From NCBI GenBank assembly GCA_943913835.1, contig CALTZU010000196.1, forward strand, positions 1-5,555: a stretch of 5,555 bases of DNA, read 5' to 3'. Every line of letters starts with the position of its first letter. The stretch's first letter is position 1. Both the position numbers and the translations under genes were made by a program. This stretch comes from an uncultured Rheinheimera sp. (GTDB lineage Bacteria; Pseudomonadota; Gammaproteobacteria; Enterobacterales; Alteromonadaceae). Below, one piece after another: positions 1 to 5,501 of the stretch. The notes under the pieces are model-generated. The model did not search any database. It was given only the letters and a program-made list of their open reading frames with translations, and was not told the DNA's origin.

Positions 1-47
1 AGGGTTAAGTTGTATGTCAGGCCAGGCCTGTGACTGGGTACGTCCAT
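1..47 (-). CDS. Possible start of a divergent gene, running off the left edge (tentative)
   Basis: A minus-strand ATG at 47-45 opens a frame that stays free of stops to the window edge, reading MDVPSHRPGLTYNLT. Its main support is AGGAGAG (complement of 58-64), a near-ideal Shine-Dalgarno sequence. The spacing to the ATG is about 10 nt, longer than usual. A TATATT hexamer (complement of 80-85) lies about 33 nt upstream of the ATG and could be a -10 box, but no good -35 partner is visible. Fifteen open codons could easily occur by chance, so the gene call rests almost wholly on the ribosome site. If real, it is transcribed away from the DUF432-mscS pair and shares the 48-216 gap with it as a divergent regulatory region. 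The product is not recognisable. Confidence 0.3.
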   Translation of the reverse strand, partial: MDVPSHRPGLTYNLT

Positions 48-216
48 AAAAACGGAACTCTCCTATGCAAATGGGTAGGAATATAAGCTTAACTTATTGC
101 TGATACAGCGAAAAACGAGCATCATTTTACCCCTGTAACCACTTAACCTCAACTTAATAGCGGCGGAAGTGTGAGACTTAGTTCAGGCAACACCCACAAC
201 GCCAAAAGGACAATGC

Positions 217-1032
217 ATGTTTGGCGACAATAAAGCGCTTTGGTGGCAACCTCAAACGCTGTTAAATGAACAGAGCTGTAAAATTCAGCTCGGGCCTTTG
301 CTGATTTTTTTGCAGCGCAAAGCCGGTGAATGGCGACTAGCTACTGAACTGCTTACTCAGTCAGAGCAACAGGAACTGACAGCAGAATTGCTGCCTCAAT
401 GGCCACAACATCGCCAGGCCAGTCGTTTTGTATTTGAGCAGGAACCACTGCAATTTTGTCTGAAACCCGTACTAGCTGATCGTCCTGTGGTGGTTAAAAC
501 TCATCAACCTGTGTATGTGCCGCCCGGTGAACAAGTCACCTTTTATATCAGTAGCCCTGTCAGTATTCGTATTGAATTACAACAACCTGGACTAGTACTG
601 CAGGAAGTGCAAAGCCAGCGCTTGTCCGACACTTGGTTTGGTCCTAATACTCAGGTCGGTGAATTGTGTTATGCCGATAAAACTCAGGCCAGACATAGCA
701 AAGAAGAGCTGCCAAGACGGGTGCATAAGGCAATTACGCCTGTTACTGTGAAAAACAATTCCAGTCAGATGATGAGCATCGAAAAACTCAGCTTACCTGT
801 GCCTTATTTATCCTTGTATGGTCTGGCTGATGGCAGTTTATGGACAGATCAGGTGCTGCTGGATCATCAGGATGATGCCGAACTTAGCCGACTGCAAATC
901 AGCAAACAAATGCCAGCGGGTTTTGACGGCGCCGAGCGTTTAGCCAAACCTCGTTTGTATATGGAAAAACATGGCTTATTCCGCGCTTTCAGTGATTTAT
1001 TCGCACATTCAGCAAACCGGGGGACTTTATGA
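217..1032 (+). CDS. DUF432-like protein of unknown function, coupled to an MscS channel
   Basis: This encodes a 271-residue protein with no signal peptide and no membrane segment, so it is probably cytoplasmic. The best family match from memory is DUF432 (first described in archaea); no biochemical role is known to me. The supporting segments are RPVVVKTHQPVYVPPGEQVTF (about 89-109), then SSPVSIRIEL (112-121), TWFGPNTQVGELCYADKTQAR (about 139-159), and a later region (about 168-211) with an N-S-S turn followed by LPVPYLSLYG and a tryptophan-threonine pair. The repeated beta-type pattern suggests a mostly beta fold (inference). The start is well fixed: AAGGA at 206-210 lies 6 nt before the ATG, and an in-frame TGA occurs upstream at 172-174. 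The gene overlaps the following mscS gene by four bases (ATGA), which implies translational coupling and a shared task, perhaps modulation of the channel from the cytoplasm. The family call is from motif memory, not a search. Confidence 0.72.
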   Translation: MFGDNKALWWQPQTLLNEQSCKIQLGPLLIFLQRKAGEWRLATELLTQSEQQELTAELLPQWPQHRQASRFVFEQEPLQFCLKPVLADRPVVVKTHQPVYVPPGEQVTFYISSPVSIRIELQQPGLVLQEVQSQRLSDTWFGPNTQVGELCYADKTQARHSKEELPRRVHKAITPVTVKNNSSQMMSIEKLSLPVPYLSLYGLADGSLWTDQVLLDHQDDAELSRLQISKQMPAGFDGAERLAKPRLYMEKHGLFRAFSDLFAHSANRGTL

Positions 1033-1871
1033 TCGATCTGGTACTCAACTATCTGGATTCCGATAAGTTTTTCTCATTGCTACAGGCGGCCATGTTATTT
1101 GTAGTCGGCTTTTTAGCCGCCAGCTTGTTAGCCAGAGCAACCTATAAAGTCTGCCTGAAGCGCTTTAGTCCTCATCACGCCAGCTTAAGCCGTCGCCTGG
1201 TGTACTGGCTGGTGTTAGCTCTGTTTATTGCCAGTGGTTTAAAGCAGTTAGGCTTTAATTTAGGCGTATTGCTCGGAGCCGCTGGCGTATTGTCCGTCGC
1301 AATAGGTTTTGCCTCTCAAACCTCAGTGTCGAACCTGATCAGCGGTTTATTTTTAATTGGCGAACGGCCTTTTCAGATTGGCGATACCATTCAGGTGGGC
1401 AACACCACAGGGGAAATTTTATCGATTGATCTGCTGTCTATTAAATTGCGCACTTTTGATAACCTCTTTGTGCGTATTCCAAACGAAAGTCTGATAAAAA
1501 CTGAAGTCACCAACCTGACACGTTTTCCTATCCGCCGCTTGGATTTAAAAATTGGTGTCGCCTACAAAGAAAATATCAGTCAGGTGCGGCAAGTACTATT
1601 GCAAGTGGCGGAGCAAAATCCGTTAAGTCTGGATGAACCTGTTCCTGTATTTCAGTTTTTAAGTTTTGCTGAATCATCGTTGGATTTGCAATTTTCCGTC
1701 TGGACCAGAAAAGAAAACTACAGAGAATTGCGCACTTCTCTACTTGAAGAAATCAAGCAGGCTTTTGACCAACATAATATCGATCTGCCTTTCCCGCAGC
1801 GCGAACTTAGCTTAAGCCAGAGTACGCTGGAGTTATTGGCTTCGGAAAAAAACACGAAGATTCAAGGATAA
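1029..1871 (+). CDS. mscS: Small-conductance mechanosensitive channel, MscS family
   Basis: This inner-membrane channel opens under membrane tension and releases solutes during hypo-osmotic shock. The protein has 280 residues, close to the 286 of E. coli MscS. Three membrane segments are visible: TM1 about 15-36, TM2 about 55-72, and the pore helix TM3 about 76-110. TM3 carries the small-residue pattern GVLLGAAGVLSVAIGFASQ followed by SVSNLISGLFLI. The beta domain begins with ERPFQIGDTIQVG (112-124), and RIPNES (149-154) corresponds to the conserved V-I-P-N stretch of the family. IGVAYKENISQVRQVL (175-190) and the C-terminal IDLPFPQREL (251-260) also match the E. coli protein. Translation starts at an ATG overlapping the TGA of the DUF432-like gene, with GGGGGA four bases upstream, so expression should depend on that gene. 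The exact subfamily (true MscS or a close YnaI/YbdG-type relative) is less sure, but the length and single three-helix sensor favour true MscS. Confidence 0.95.
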   Translation: MIDLVLNYLDSDKFFSLLQAAMLFVVGFLAASLLARATYKVCLKRFSPHHASLSRRLVYWLVLALFIASGLKQLGFNLGVLLGAAGVLSVAIGFASQTSVSNLISGLFLIGERPFQIGDTIQVGNTTGEILSIDLLSIKLRTFDNLFVRIPNESLIKTEVTNLTRFPIRRLDLKIGVAYKENISQVRQVLLQVAEQNPLSLDEPVPVFQFLSFAESSLDLQFSVWTRKENYRELRTSLLEEIKQAFDQHNIDLPFPQRELSLSQSTLELLASEKNTKIQG

Positions 1872-1909
1872 GCTGGCAAAGCGCTAAAACTGTCCTAAAG
1901 TTAAAGATG

Positions 1910-1930
1910 CTTACCTATAACTGAGGTAAG
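1910..1930. repeat. Perfect 7-bp inverted repeat in the leader of the small exported protein gene
   Basis: CTTACCT (1910-1916) and AGGTAAG (1924-1930) are exact complements separated by 7 nt (ATAACTG). The element lies 22 bp before the ATG at 1953, in the 81-bp gap after mscS. No T-run follows, so it does not look like a standard terminator. It could be a protein-binding dyad or a hairpin in the mRNA leader just upstream of the ribosome site AAGGA (1943-1947). The function is inferred from position only. Confidence 0.5.
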
Positions 1931-1952
1931 TGTAGTTAAATCAAGGACTCAT

Positions 1953-2270
1953 ATGAAAAATATAAATAAGATCTGCATAGCTTTACTTTGCTTGGGAACT
2001 GTATCCGTCGCTGTGGCGGAAGAAGAAGTACTGTATTCGACCGAAGGTTATTGTGTACTGTCAAATGAAGGCGTTGACGATCGTATGCTGGAAGCTTATG
2101 CCAAAAAGCTGGGCGACGTGCCTGCCAAAAAGGTTTGTAATGCCTTTAAGGAAGTAGTTGAAGCGTCGCGTCCTAAAGAGTGGAATTACCCAATGGGTAA
2201 ACCATATCCTGGCAGTGTGGTGCGGTTGTCAGCTGCCCAAATCGAAGCAATTAAAGCCGCCTCAAAATAA
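1953..2270 (+). CDS. Small exported (periplasmic) protein of unknown function, two cysteines
   Basis: This encodes a 105-residue protein that I do not recognise. Residues 1-22 form a clear Sec signal peptide: basic start (MKNINK), hydrophobic core with two cysteines, and VAVA before an acidic EEE, so cleavage after residue 22 is likely. The core cysteines do not sit in a lipobox (the residue before Cys13 is Leu), so a lipoprotein is unlikely. The mature chain is about 83 residues and holds just two cysteines, Cys34 (EGYCVLS) and Cys62 (KKVCNAF), which could form a disulfide in the periplasm. A helical segment is likely around 42-71, followed by a Pro/Gly/Tyr-rich stretch (about 74-88) and a short C-terminal helix. 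The ribosome site is strong: AAGGA at 1943-1947, five bases before the ATG. The gene is closed by a terminator at 2288, so it is transcribed separately from the Omp85 gene that follows, or ends the mscS transcript. Confidence 0.8.
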   Translation: MKNINKICIALLCLGTVSVAVAEEEVLYSTEGYCVLSNEGVDDRMLEAYAKKLGDVPAKKVCNAFKEVVEASRPKEWNYPMGKPYPGSVVRLSAAQIEAIKAASK

Positions 2271-2287
2271 ACCTTCTGTTCTTGTGC

Positions 2288-2319
2288 AGACTGAGAGTAA
2301 TACTTGCTCTCAGTCTTTT
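2288..2319 (+). terminator. Rho-independent terminator after the small exported protein gene
   Basis: AGACTGAGAG (2288-2297) pairs perfectly with CTCTCAGTCT (2307-2316). The stem can extend inward by a U-G and two A-U pairs to leave a three-base loop, and a TTTT run (2316-2319) follows. It starts 18 bp after the stop codon at 2270. This is the clearest terminator in the window. It separates the small exported protein gene from the outer-membrane protein gene, which must then have a promoter in the 50 bp between 2320 and 2369 or rely on read-through. Confidence 0.88.
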
Positions 2320-2369
2320 CCGCTACTTCTTGCTGTAAACTGTGTCATGATTAAACCTAATCAACAGAA

Positions 2370-4037
2370 ATGGATGTTGTAGTGTTGAAGATGTATAGCG
2401 CCAGATTATTCAACGTAGTGACCGCAGCTTTTGCTATTTTTTTGCTAAGCCTGTACAAACCTGCCTTGGCTTCAGAACTTTGTACAGCTCTGACAGAACA
2501 CACTAATTTTGCCGCCTACCAGGGACAACGCATTAAAGAAGTTCGTTTCTTACGCAATGATGTATTTGATTTAGAACAGGAAAACACATACTGGTTTCAT
2601 CGTTTGGCCAACCGCACTCATAAAATCACTACTGAAGCGACCCTGTTGGAAGACGTGTTATTTAAAACCGGCGACCTACTCAACGCTGATAGTCTGCCTG
2701 AAACGGAACGCTTGTTAAGAACCAGACGTTATCTGCGTAAGGTGGAAATTCGGGTCACTCACCAGTGTGCGGATCAGCAGGTCATAGTGACCATCAGTAC
2801 CTGGGATAACTGGTCCTTATTACCCAAAATATCAGCCAGCCGTGAAGGTGGCGAAAGCCGCTCTACCTTTGGCCTGGCCGAAGATAACTTGTTTGGCTCA
2901 GGCAACCAAATCAATCTGGATTATGAACACGACAGTGAACGCACCAGCTATCTGCTGAATTTCCGTTCACCGAATCTTTTTGGCAGTCACTGGGGGTTGA
3001 ACACCCGCTACGCTGATAAATCCGATGGCGAGTCTTATTTAATTGGTATCGAAAAACCATTTTACCGGCTTCATGCCCCCTGGTCTTTTGCCCTGACGCT
3101 GGACAAAGACAGTGAGGATATTAACGAATATTTGCTCGGTGATGAAGCCAATGAATACCGGAAAAAGAACAACTATTTTGATATTCAGGGCGGCTTAAAA
3201 GTATTGTCACAGAGTAATTGGGTGCAGCGTGTCTTTGTTGGCGCCACTCATAACGAAATGCAATTTGAGGAAACCCCGGACACTTTATTTGGCACCCCGG
3301 TGAAACGAGATATATCTCAGTTCTGGCTAGCCTGGCAGTATTTGCAGTCGGATTATCGACAGATGTTTAATATCTACCAGTTCAACAGGGTGGAAGATAT
3401 CAACTTAGGCTGGCAGGCCGATATAAAGCTGGCTTATCTGGCACCTATGCTGGGCGCAGACGACAAAGGCTGGCAAATCACAGCGTCGGCCTATAAAGCG
3501 ACAGAACTTACAGCAGATAACTATGTGCTGACTTCAGCTTCAGCCAGCCAGCTGGAACAGGCCGATATCAGCCAGAGTTTAGTCAAAACTCATTTGATGT
3601 TGATCCATAAATTTGACCCTCAGCACAGCCTGGTCGGCCAGCTAACCTACCAATATGGTAATGACTTATTCCGCGATGAACGTTTAAGTTTAGGCGGTGA
3701 CACAGGTCTGCGGGCTTTTCCTTTGTATTATCAGACAGGTGAACGTTTAGCTCTGGCCACTATGGAATACCGTTACTACAGCAACTTATCCATAGCGCAG
3801 ATTTTTGATGTGGGTTACGCCAGTTTTGCTGATATGGGCCGGACCTGGGGTGATAATCCGGAGTTACCAGGCAGTTCAGGTGACCAAACCTTGTATGGTA
3901 TAGGTGCTGGTATACGACTGCTGTCAAGCCACAGCAGCCGCGGTACCATGATCCATATTGATCTGACCAAAGCCTTTGGTGGCGATGATGATTTATCCGG
4001 CGTCGAATGGCGCATATTGGCCAAACAGAGTTTTTAG
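2370..4037 (+). CDS. BamA/TamA-like (Omp85 superfamily) outer-membrane protein
   Basis: This encodes a 555-residue outer-membrane beta-barrel protein of the Omp85 superfamily; the specific role is unknown. A signal peptide ends at KPALA (about residue 34). Residues about 52-146 resemble a single POTRA domain: GQRIKEVRFLRNDVF, a helical LLRTRRYLRKVEIRV, then VIVTISTWDNW. The barrel follows from about 150, with NLFGSGNQI (173-181), the loop-6 region LGGDTGLRAFPLYY (441-454), the FDVGYASFADMG strand (479-490), and a terminal Phe (AKQSF) as expected for a BAM-assembled barrel. BamA has five POTRA domains and TamA three, so this protein is much shorter. Cys38 and Cys133 are the only cysteines and could form a disulfide. 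The start is uncertain: ATG 2370 gives an acidic leader (MDVVVLK), while in-frame ATG 2391 gives a more typical 27-residue signal (MYSARLF...). Neither has a good ribosome site. It converges with mutM. Confidence 0.88.
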   Translation: MDVVVLKMYSARLFNVVTAAFAIFLLSLYKPALASELCTALTEHTNFAAYQGQRIKEVRFLRNDVFDLEQENTYWFHRLANRTHKITTEATLLEDVLFKTGDLLNADSLPETERLLRTRRYLRKVEIRVTHQCADQQVIVTISTWDNWSLLPKISASREGGESRSTFGLAEDNLFGSGNQINLDYEHDSERTSYLLNFRSPNLFGSHWGLNTRYADKSDGESYLIGIEKPFYRLHAPWSFALTLDKDSEDINEYLLGDEANEYRKKNNYFDIQGGLKVLSQSNWVQRVFVGATHNEMQFEETPDTLFGTPVKRDISQFWLAWQYLQSDYRQMFNIYQFNRVEDINLGWQADIKLAYLAPMLGADDKGWQITASAYKATELTADNYVLTSASASQLEQADISQSLVKTHLMLIHKFDPQHSLVGQLTYQYGNDLFRDERLSLGGDTGLRAFPLYYQTGERLALATMEYRYYSNLSIAQIFDVGYASFADMGRTWGDNPELPGSSGDQTLYGIGAGIRLLSSHSSRGTMIHIDLTKAFGGDDDLSGVEWRILAKQSF

Positions 4038-4078
4038 CGTCTGTTGCCACAAAAATAACCCTGAAACGTCAACACGCT
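4036..4078. repeat. Imperfect inverted repeat filling the gap between convergent stop codons
   Basis: AGCGTCTGTTG (4036-4046) pairs with CAACACGCT (4070-4078) if two bases are bulged, giving nine base pairs around a 23-nt loop. The arms touch the stop codons of the Omp85 gene (4035-4037) and mutM (complement of 4079-4081). No convincing T-run follows on either strand, although the minus strand has TTTTT within the loop. It may be a weak shared terminator or chance; no better terminator is visible in this 41-bp gap. Confidence 0.25.
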
Positions 4079-4894
4079 CTAGTCTTCCCCCTGACATTGT
4101 GGACAATACACTGTGCTGCGCTGGCCTAAACGTATTTCTTTCAATTCAGTCTGGCAGCTGAAACACTCTTCTCCACCACGGCCATAAACCAGCAGTTGCT
4201 GGGCAAAGTAACCTGGCTTGCCATCGGTTTGGCTGAAGTCTTTTAAAGTTGTGCCACCTTGAGTGATGGCTTTCGCCAAAATTTGCTTCACCACTTGCAC
4301 CAGCAATTCAGCTTGTTCTGCCGTCAGTTGATTGGCTGGCATTTTCGGGTGGATGCCAGCCTGAAACAAAGCTTCATTGGCGTAGATATTACCCACTCCA
4401 ACCACCACATGATTATCCATCAATACCAGCTTGATGGCGCTACTACGTTTCTGACAAGCGGCCAGCAACATAGCGGCATGGAAATCACCGAGTAAAGGCT
4501 CAGGCCCTAAGTTAGCCATTAGGGTATGCACGCTGTCTTTGGCTTGCCACAACACTGCACCAAAACGTCTTGTGTCATTTAAACGCAGCATCAGGCCGTT
4601 ATTCAGGTAAATATCTACATGGTCATGTTTTCCGGCTGGAGTGTTTTGTGGCACCACTTTCAGATGGCCTGACATACCAAGGTGAATGATCAATTCGCCT
4701 TCTGGCAAATGGATCAGTAAGTATTTGGCGCGTCGGGTTACATCTAATACGGGTTGCTGGCTAATCTGCAGCACTTCATCCGGGATCAGCCAACGCAGCT
4801 GGCGCTGGCGTACCAGCACTTTTTCAATACGTTGTTGCTGTAAATGGGGGCTAATGCCTAAACGGGAAACTTCAACTTCTGGTAATTCTGGCAT
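4079..4894 (-). CDS. mutM: Formamidopyrimidine-DNA glycosylase (Fpg/MutM)
   Basis: This is the bifunctional base-excision repair enzyme that removes 8-oxoguanine and ring-opened purines from DNA and nicks the abasic site by beta,delta-elimination. The 271-residue length is standard (E. coli 269). The N-terminus MPELPEVE supplies catalytic Pro2 and Glu3. Lys57 (RRAKYLL), Met74 (HLGMSG), Arg110-Phe111 (DTRRFG) and Asn169 in VVVGVGNIYANEALF of the helix-two-turn-helix are all in place. The C-terminal zinc finger has Cys244-x2-Cys247 and Cys264-x2-Cys267, with Arg259 on its hairpin. Relative to remembered E. coli Fpg, the usual DPRRFG is DTRRFG and Thr9 is Val; neither is catalytic. The start is firm: TTGAGG lies five bases upstream, and the TGA stop of the preceding gene is embedded in it, only seven bases away. 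The two genes are thus likely co-transcribed and coupled. Confidence 0.98.
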   Translation of the reverse strand: MPELPEVEVSRLGISPHLQQQRIEKVLVRQRQLRWLIPDEVLQISQQPVLDVTRRAKYLLIHLPEGELIIHLGMSGHLKVVPQNTPAGKHDHVDIYLNNGLMLRLNDTRRFGAVLWQAKDSVHTLMANLGPEPLLGDFHAAMLLAACQKRSSAIKLVLMDNHVVVGVGNIYANEALFQAGIHPKMPANQLTAEQAELLVQVVKQILAKAITQGGTTLKDFSQTDGKPGYFAQQLLVYGRGGEECFSCQTELKEIRLGQRSTVYCPQCQGED

Positions 4895-4901
4895 AACAGC
4901 C

Positions 4902-5372
4902 TCAACGTAAAACGGATGGGAATAATAAATCGGCCTGACCTGCTGGCAAACGGTACCAAAGGTCTGTATCCAGGGCTTTTAGCCACTGATAGTCACCAGC
5001 CTGGTACAGCTGCCACTGCTGCTGCGCAGGCTTGCCTGTCAGCCAGATGGTGACTTCAGATATCAGCACAGGGTTAATCGGATCAAGAGGTGACTTTTCC
5101 GGCAGACTGCCTTGTTGCCAGTGTTGCAGTAAAGTGGTTAATTGTTCTTCGTTTAATACCGCAGGCTGCGAACGCCAGTGTGGCCCGGCCCGTTCAATCT
5201 GGTGTTTGGGAAAATGCAAAGCCAATAAGGTCTGGTTGATAGAAATCAACTGCGGCTGAGGCTCATTGCGCTGCTGCTTTAAGTAGTCAGGCAAACCAAT
5301 AAACAGCGCGACTAAAATCAGCACTGTGTAAATCATGACGTTATTCCAGCCTTTTTGACTTAAACGGATCAT
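4902..5372 (-). CDS. Small membrane-anchored protein of unknown function, upstream of mutM
   Basis: This encodes a 156-residue protein that I do not recognise. One hydrophobic segment (about 14-28, MIYTVLILVALFIGL) is preceded by Arg3 and Lys7, suggesting an inner-membrane anchor with the C-terminal part in the periplasm; an uncleaved anchor looks more likely than a signal peptide. The rest is soluble, with no cysteines and several tryptophans and glutamines. It has a likely helical EEQLTTLLQHWQQ (75-87), a beta-type stretch PVLISEVTIWLTGKP (101-115), and a WYRLPAGQADLLFPSVLR tail (139-156). The start is ambiguous: ATG at 5372 has no ribosome site, while in-frame ATG at 5336 (residue 13) has GGA eight bases upstream and would give a 144-residue protein beginning at the membrane segment. 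It lies seven bases before mutM and probably shares its transcript, but a link to DNA repair is not implied by the sequence. Confidence 0.75.
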   Translation of the reverse strand: MIRLSQKGWNNVMIYTVLILVALFIGLPDYLKQQRNEPQPQLISINQTLLALHFPKHQIERAGPHWRSQPAVLNEEQLTTLLQHWQQGSLPEKSPLDPINPVLISEVTIWLTGKPAQQQWQLYQAGDYQWLKALDTDLWYRLPAGQADLLFPSVLR

Positions 5373-5452
5373 AAAGATAAAAACCGGGGCAGAAGAAAAA
5401 CAGCAGTGTAAACCAGAGACAGGAGGAACAACCAGAAGAAAGCGAAGAAGAT

Positions 5453-5482
5453 ATTAAATAGTACAGTACTGAGAAAACACAA
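5453..5482 (-). promoter_or_regulatory. Candidate sigma-70 promoter for the membrane protein-mutM pair
   Basis: On the minus strand, TTGTGT (complement of 5477-5482) and TTTAAT (complement of 5453-5458, five of six matches to TATAAT) are separated by 18 bp. The -35 match is weak. It lies about 80 bp upstream of the ATG at 5372, just after the terminator at 5481-5501, which is a sensible place for a new promoter. The resulting mRNA leader would be strongly pyrimidine-rich (5379-5450). Confidence 0.35.
5460..5470. repeat. 11-bp perfect dyad AGTACAGTACT in the promoter spacer
   Basis: AGTAC-A-GTACT is a perfect odd palindrome lying between the proposed -35 and -10 hexamers of the minus-strand promoter. 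The position suits an operator for a small dimeric regulator, but no regulator gene or second copy is visible in the window, so this is a positional inference only. Confidence 0.35.
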
Positions 5483-5501
5483 AAAGGTCAGGAACCTTTT
5501 T
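5481..5501 (-). terminator. A-tract/T-tract hairpin terminator, probably bidirectional
   Basis: AAAAAGGT (5481-5488) and ACCTTTTT (5494-5501) form a perfect 8-bp inverted repeat with a 5-nt loop, giving a T-run at the 3' end on either strand. Only two G-C pairs support the stem, so it may be moderate in strength. On the minus strand it would end the gene whose possible stop codon (complement of 5488-5490) lies at the loop. There is no rightward gene just upstream for it to serve on the plus strand. Confidence 0.6.

Noticed and set aside
18..30. Odd palindrome CAGGCC-A-GGCCTG
   Set aside because: It is perfect over 13 bases, but may lie inside the first codons of the divergent gene, has no second copy, and cannot form a stable hairpin with a one-base loop. 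A regulatory call would be a guess.
97..125. Sigma-70 promoter TTGCTG-N17-CATCAT upstream of the DUF432-like gene
   Set aside because: Only the TTG of the -35 and four of six -10 bases match. A promoter must exist somewhere in this gap, but this one is not better than background.
1896..1920. Flagellar sigma-28-like promoter (TAAAGTTA ... ACCTATAA) before the small exported protein gene
   Set aside because: The spacing is 9 bp instead of the usual 11, and the downstream half lacks the GCCG core, so the match is too poor to call.
3760..4050. Minus-strand open frame inside the 3' end of the Omp85 gene
   Set aside because: It is antisense to a well-supported barrel region, has no ribosome site and gives a low-complexity, non-protein-like translation.
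4259..4495. Plus-strand open frame antisense to mutM
   Set aside because: It overlaps the conserved core of mutM on the opposite strand and has no recognisable features or initiation signal.
5373..5453. Upstream in-frame extension of the membrane protein, reading hydrophobic codons before ATG 5372
   Set aside because: The frame stays open back to a TAA at 5456-5454, but contains no ATG, GTG or TTG. The minus strand here is almost pure pyrimidine, which rarely makes stop codons, so openness is not evidence of coding.
5379..5462. Plus-strand acidic peptide frame ending in EESEEDIK and a TAG
   Set aside because: A TAA closes the frame at 5378-5380 and there is no start codon inside it. The acidic look comes from the purine-rich strand.
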